From contig CAJLGW010000084.1 of assembly GCA_905206345.1 (NCBI GenBank), positions 1 to 7,014 on the forward strand: a stretch of DNA of 7,014 nt, read 5' to 3'. This stretch comes from an uncultured Sutterella sp. GTDB lineage: Bacteria > Pseudomonadota > Gammaproteobacteria > Burkholderiales > Burkholderiaceae_F. The position numbers and the translations under genes were made by a program. A model generated the notes under the pieces. The model was not told where the DNA came from. It did not search any database and worked only from the letters and a program-made list of their open reading frames with translations. Shown here piece by piece: positions 6,925-7,014 of this stretch (the stretch's first letter is position 1; every line of letters starts with the position of its first letter).

Positions 6925-6957
6925 TTGACGCTCGTTAACAACTTTTAACGCAATACT

Positions 6958-6998
6958 TTGGGTTCATCACACTTTAGCGTGAAAGTTGTAAAACCCAA
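6958..6998. repeat. Seven-base inverted repeat around operator copy B
   Basis: TTGGGTT (6958-6964) and AACCCAA (6992-6998) are perfect inverted copies 27 bases apart. They enclose ACTTT/AAAGT (6971-6975 and 6982-6986) and TCAC/GTGA (6967-6970 and 6979-6982). The arms could be outer contacts of a larger protein site or a weak hairpin; no T run follows on either side, so it is not a terminator. Copy A lacks the outer arm. Confidence 0.35.
6960..6984 (-). promoter_or_regulatory. Possible operator, copy B of the shared upstream motif
   Basis: On the minus strand TTTCAC (6984-6979) is followed by eight bases and GTGATGAACCC (6970-6960). This equals copy A at 32-56 in both blocks and in the spacing, with 18 of 25 positions identical. 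The dyad TCAC-N8-GTGA is centred near 6974.5, about 65 bases upstream of the predicted start from the TGC-TACAAT element. The motif ends 38 bases before that -10, against 37 in copy A. The regulatory role is inferred. Confidence 0.45.
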
Positions 6999-7014
6999 GC
7001 AAAAAGTGGTAACA

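Noticed and set aside
1..7014. The two inward-facing motif copies as terminal inverted repeats of a mobile element
   Set aside because: The identity is limited to about 25 bases, they do not end at a clear boundary, no transposase or target duplication is seen, and the content between them is housekeeping genes.

Overview
The window looks like an ordinary chromosomal segment of a Gram-negative proteobacterium. A betaproteobacterium of the order Burkholderiales with moderate GC, such as a gut Sutterella or Parasutterella relative, is my best guess. The basis is a mutL-miaA gene pair, a MutL with a DMHA-type endonuclease motif (known from Neisseria MutL, in place of the commoner DQHA), a GT-C-type membrane protein of a kind I associate with Burkholderiales, and a GC content in the high 40s percent by eye from sampled lines. 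The genus is inference. I see no insertion sequence, phage gene, CRISPR array, tRNA or rRNA.

Layout: two blocks converge near position 4085. On the plus strand, 1-129 is a promoter region. It is followed by a multi-spanning GT-C/ArnT-like glycosyltransferase (130-1833) and a NorM-type MATE transporter (1835-3238). The two genes are separated by one base and are probably translationally coupled. A strong intrinsic terminator (3253-3294) ends this unit. A separate promoter and a near-ideal ribosome binding site then serve a membrane-anchored SIMPL (DUF541) protein (3389-4087). On the minus strand, mutL (6905 down to 5004) and miaA (5001 down to 4084) form a second compact operon separated by two bases. 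The SIMPL gene and miaA run tail to tail, and their stop codons share the palindromic tetranucleotide TTAA.

Functionally, MutL (mismatch-repair endonuclease and ATPase) and MiaA (i6A37 tRNA prenylation) are an old, conserved housekeeping pair. The glycosyltransferase and MATE pair are envelope membrane proteins of unknown substrate. The SIMPL protein is probably envelope-anchored and of unknown role.

The most notable unexplained signal lies at the two outer ends of the window. The same split motif (TTTCAC, eight variable bases, GTGATGAACCC) occurs upstream of both outward-lying first genes, each copy pointing inward in the direction of its gene. In both cases it sits 37 or 38 bases upstream of a TGC-extended -10 element (TAAAAT or TACAAT). 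This suggests a shared regulator of mutL-miaA and the glycosyltransferase-MATE unit. I found no evidence of a wholly new multi-gene system.
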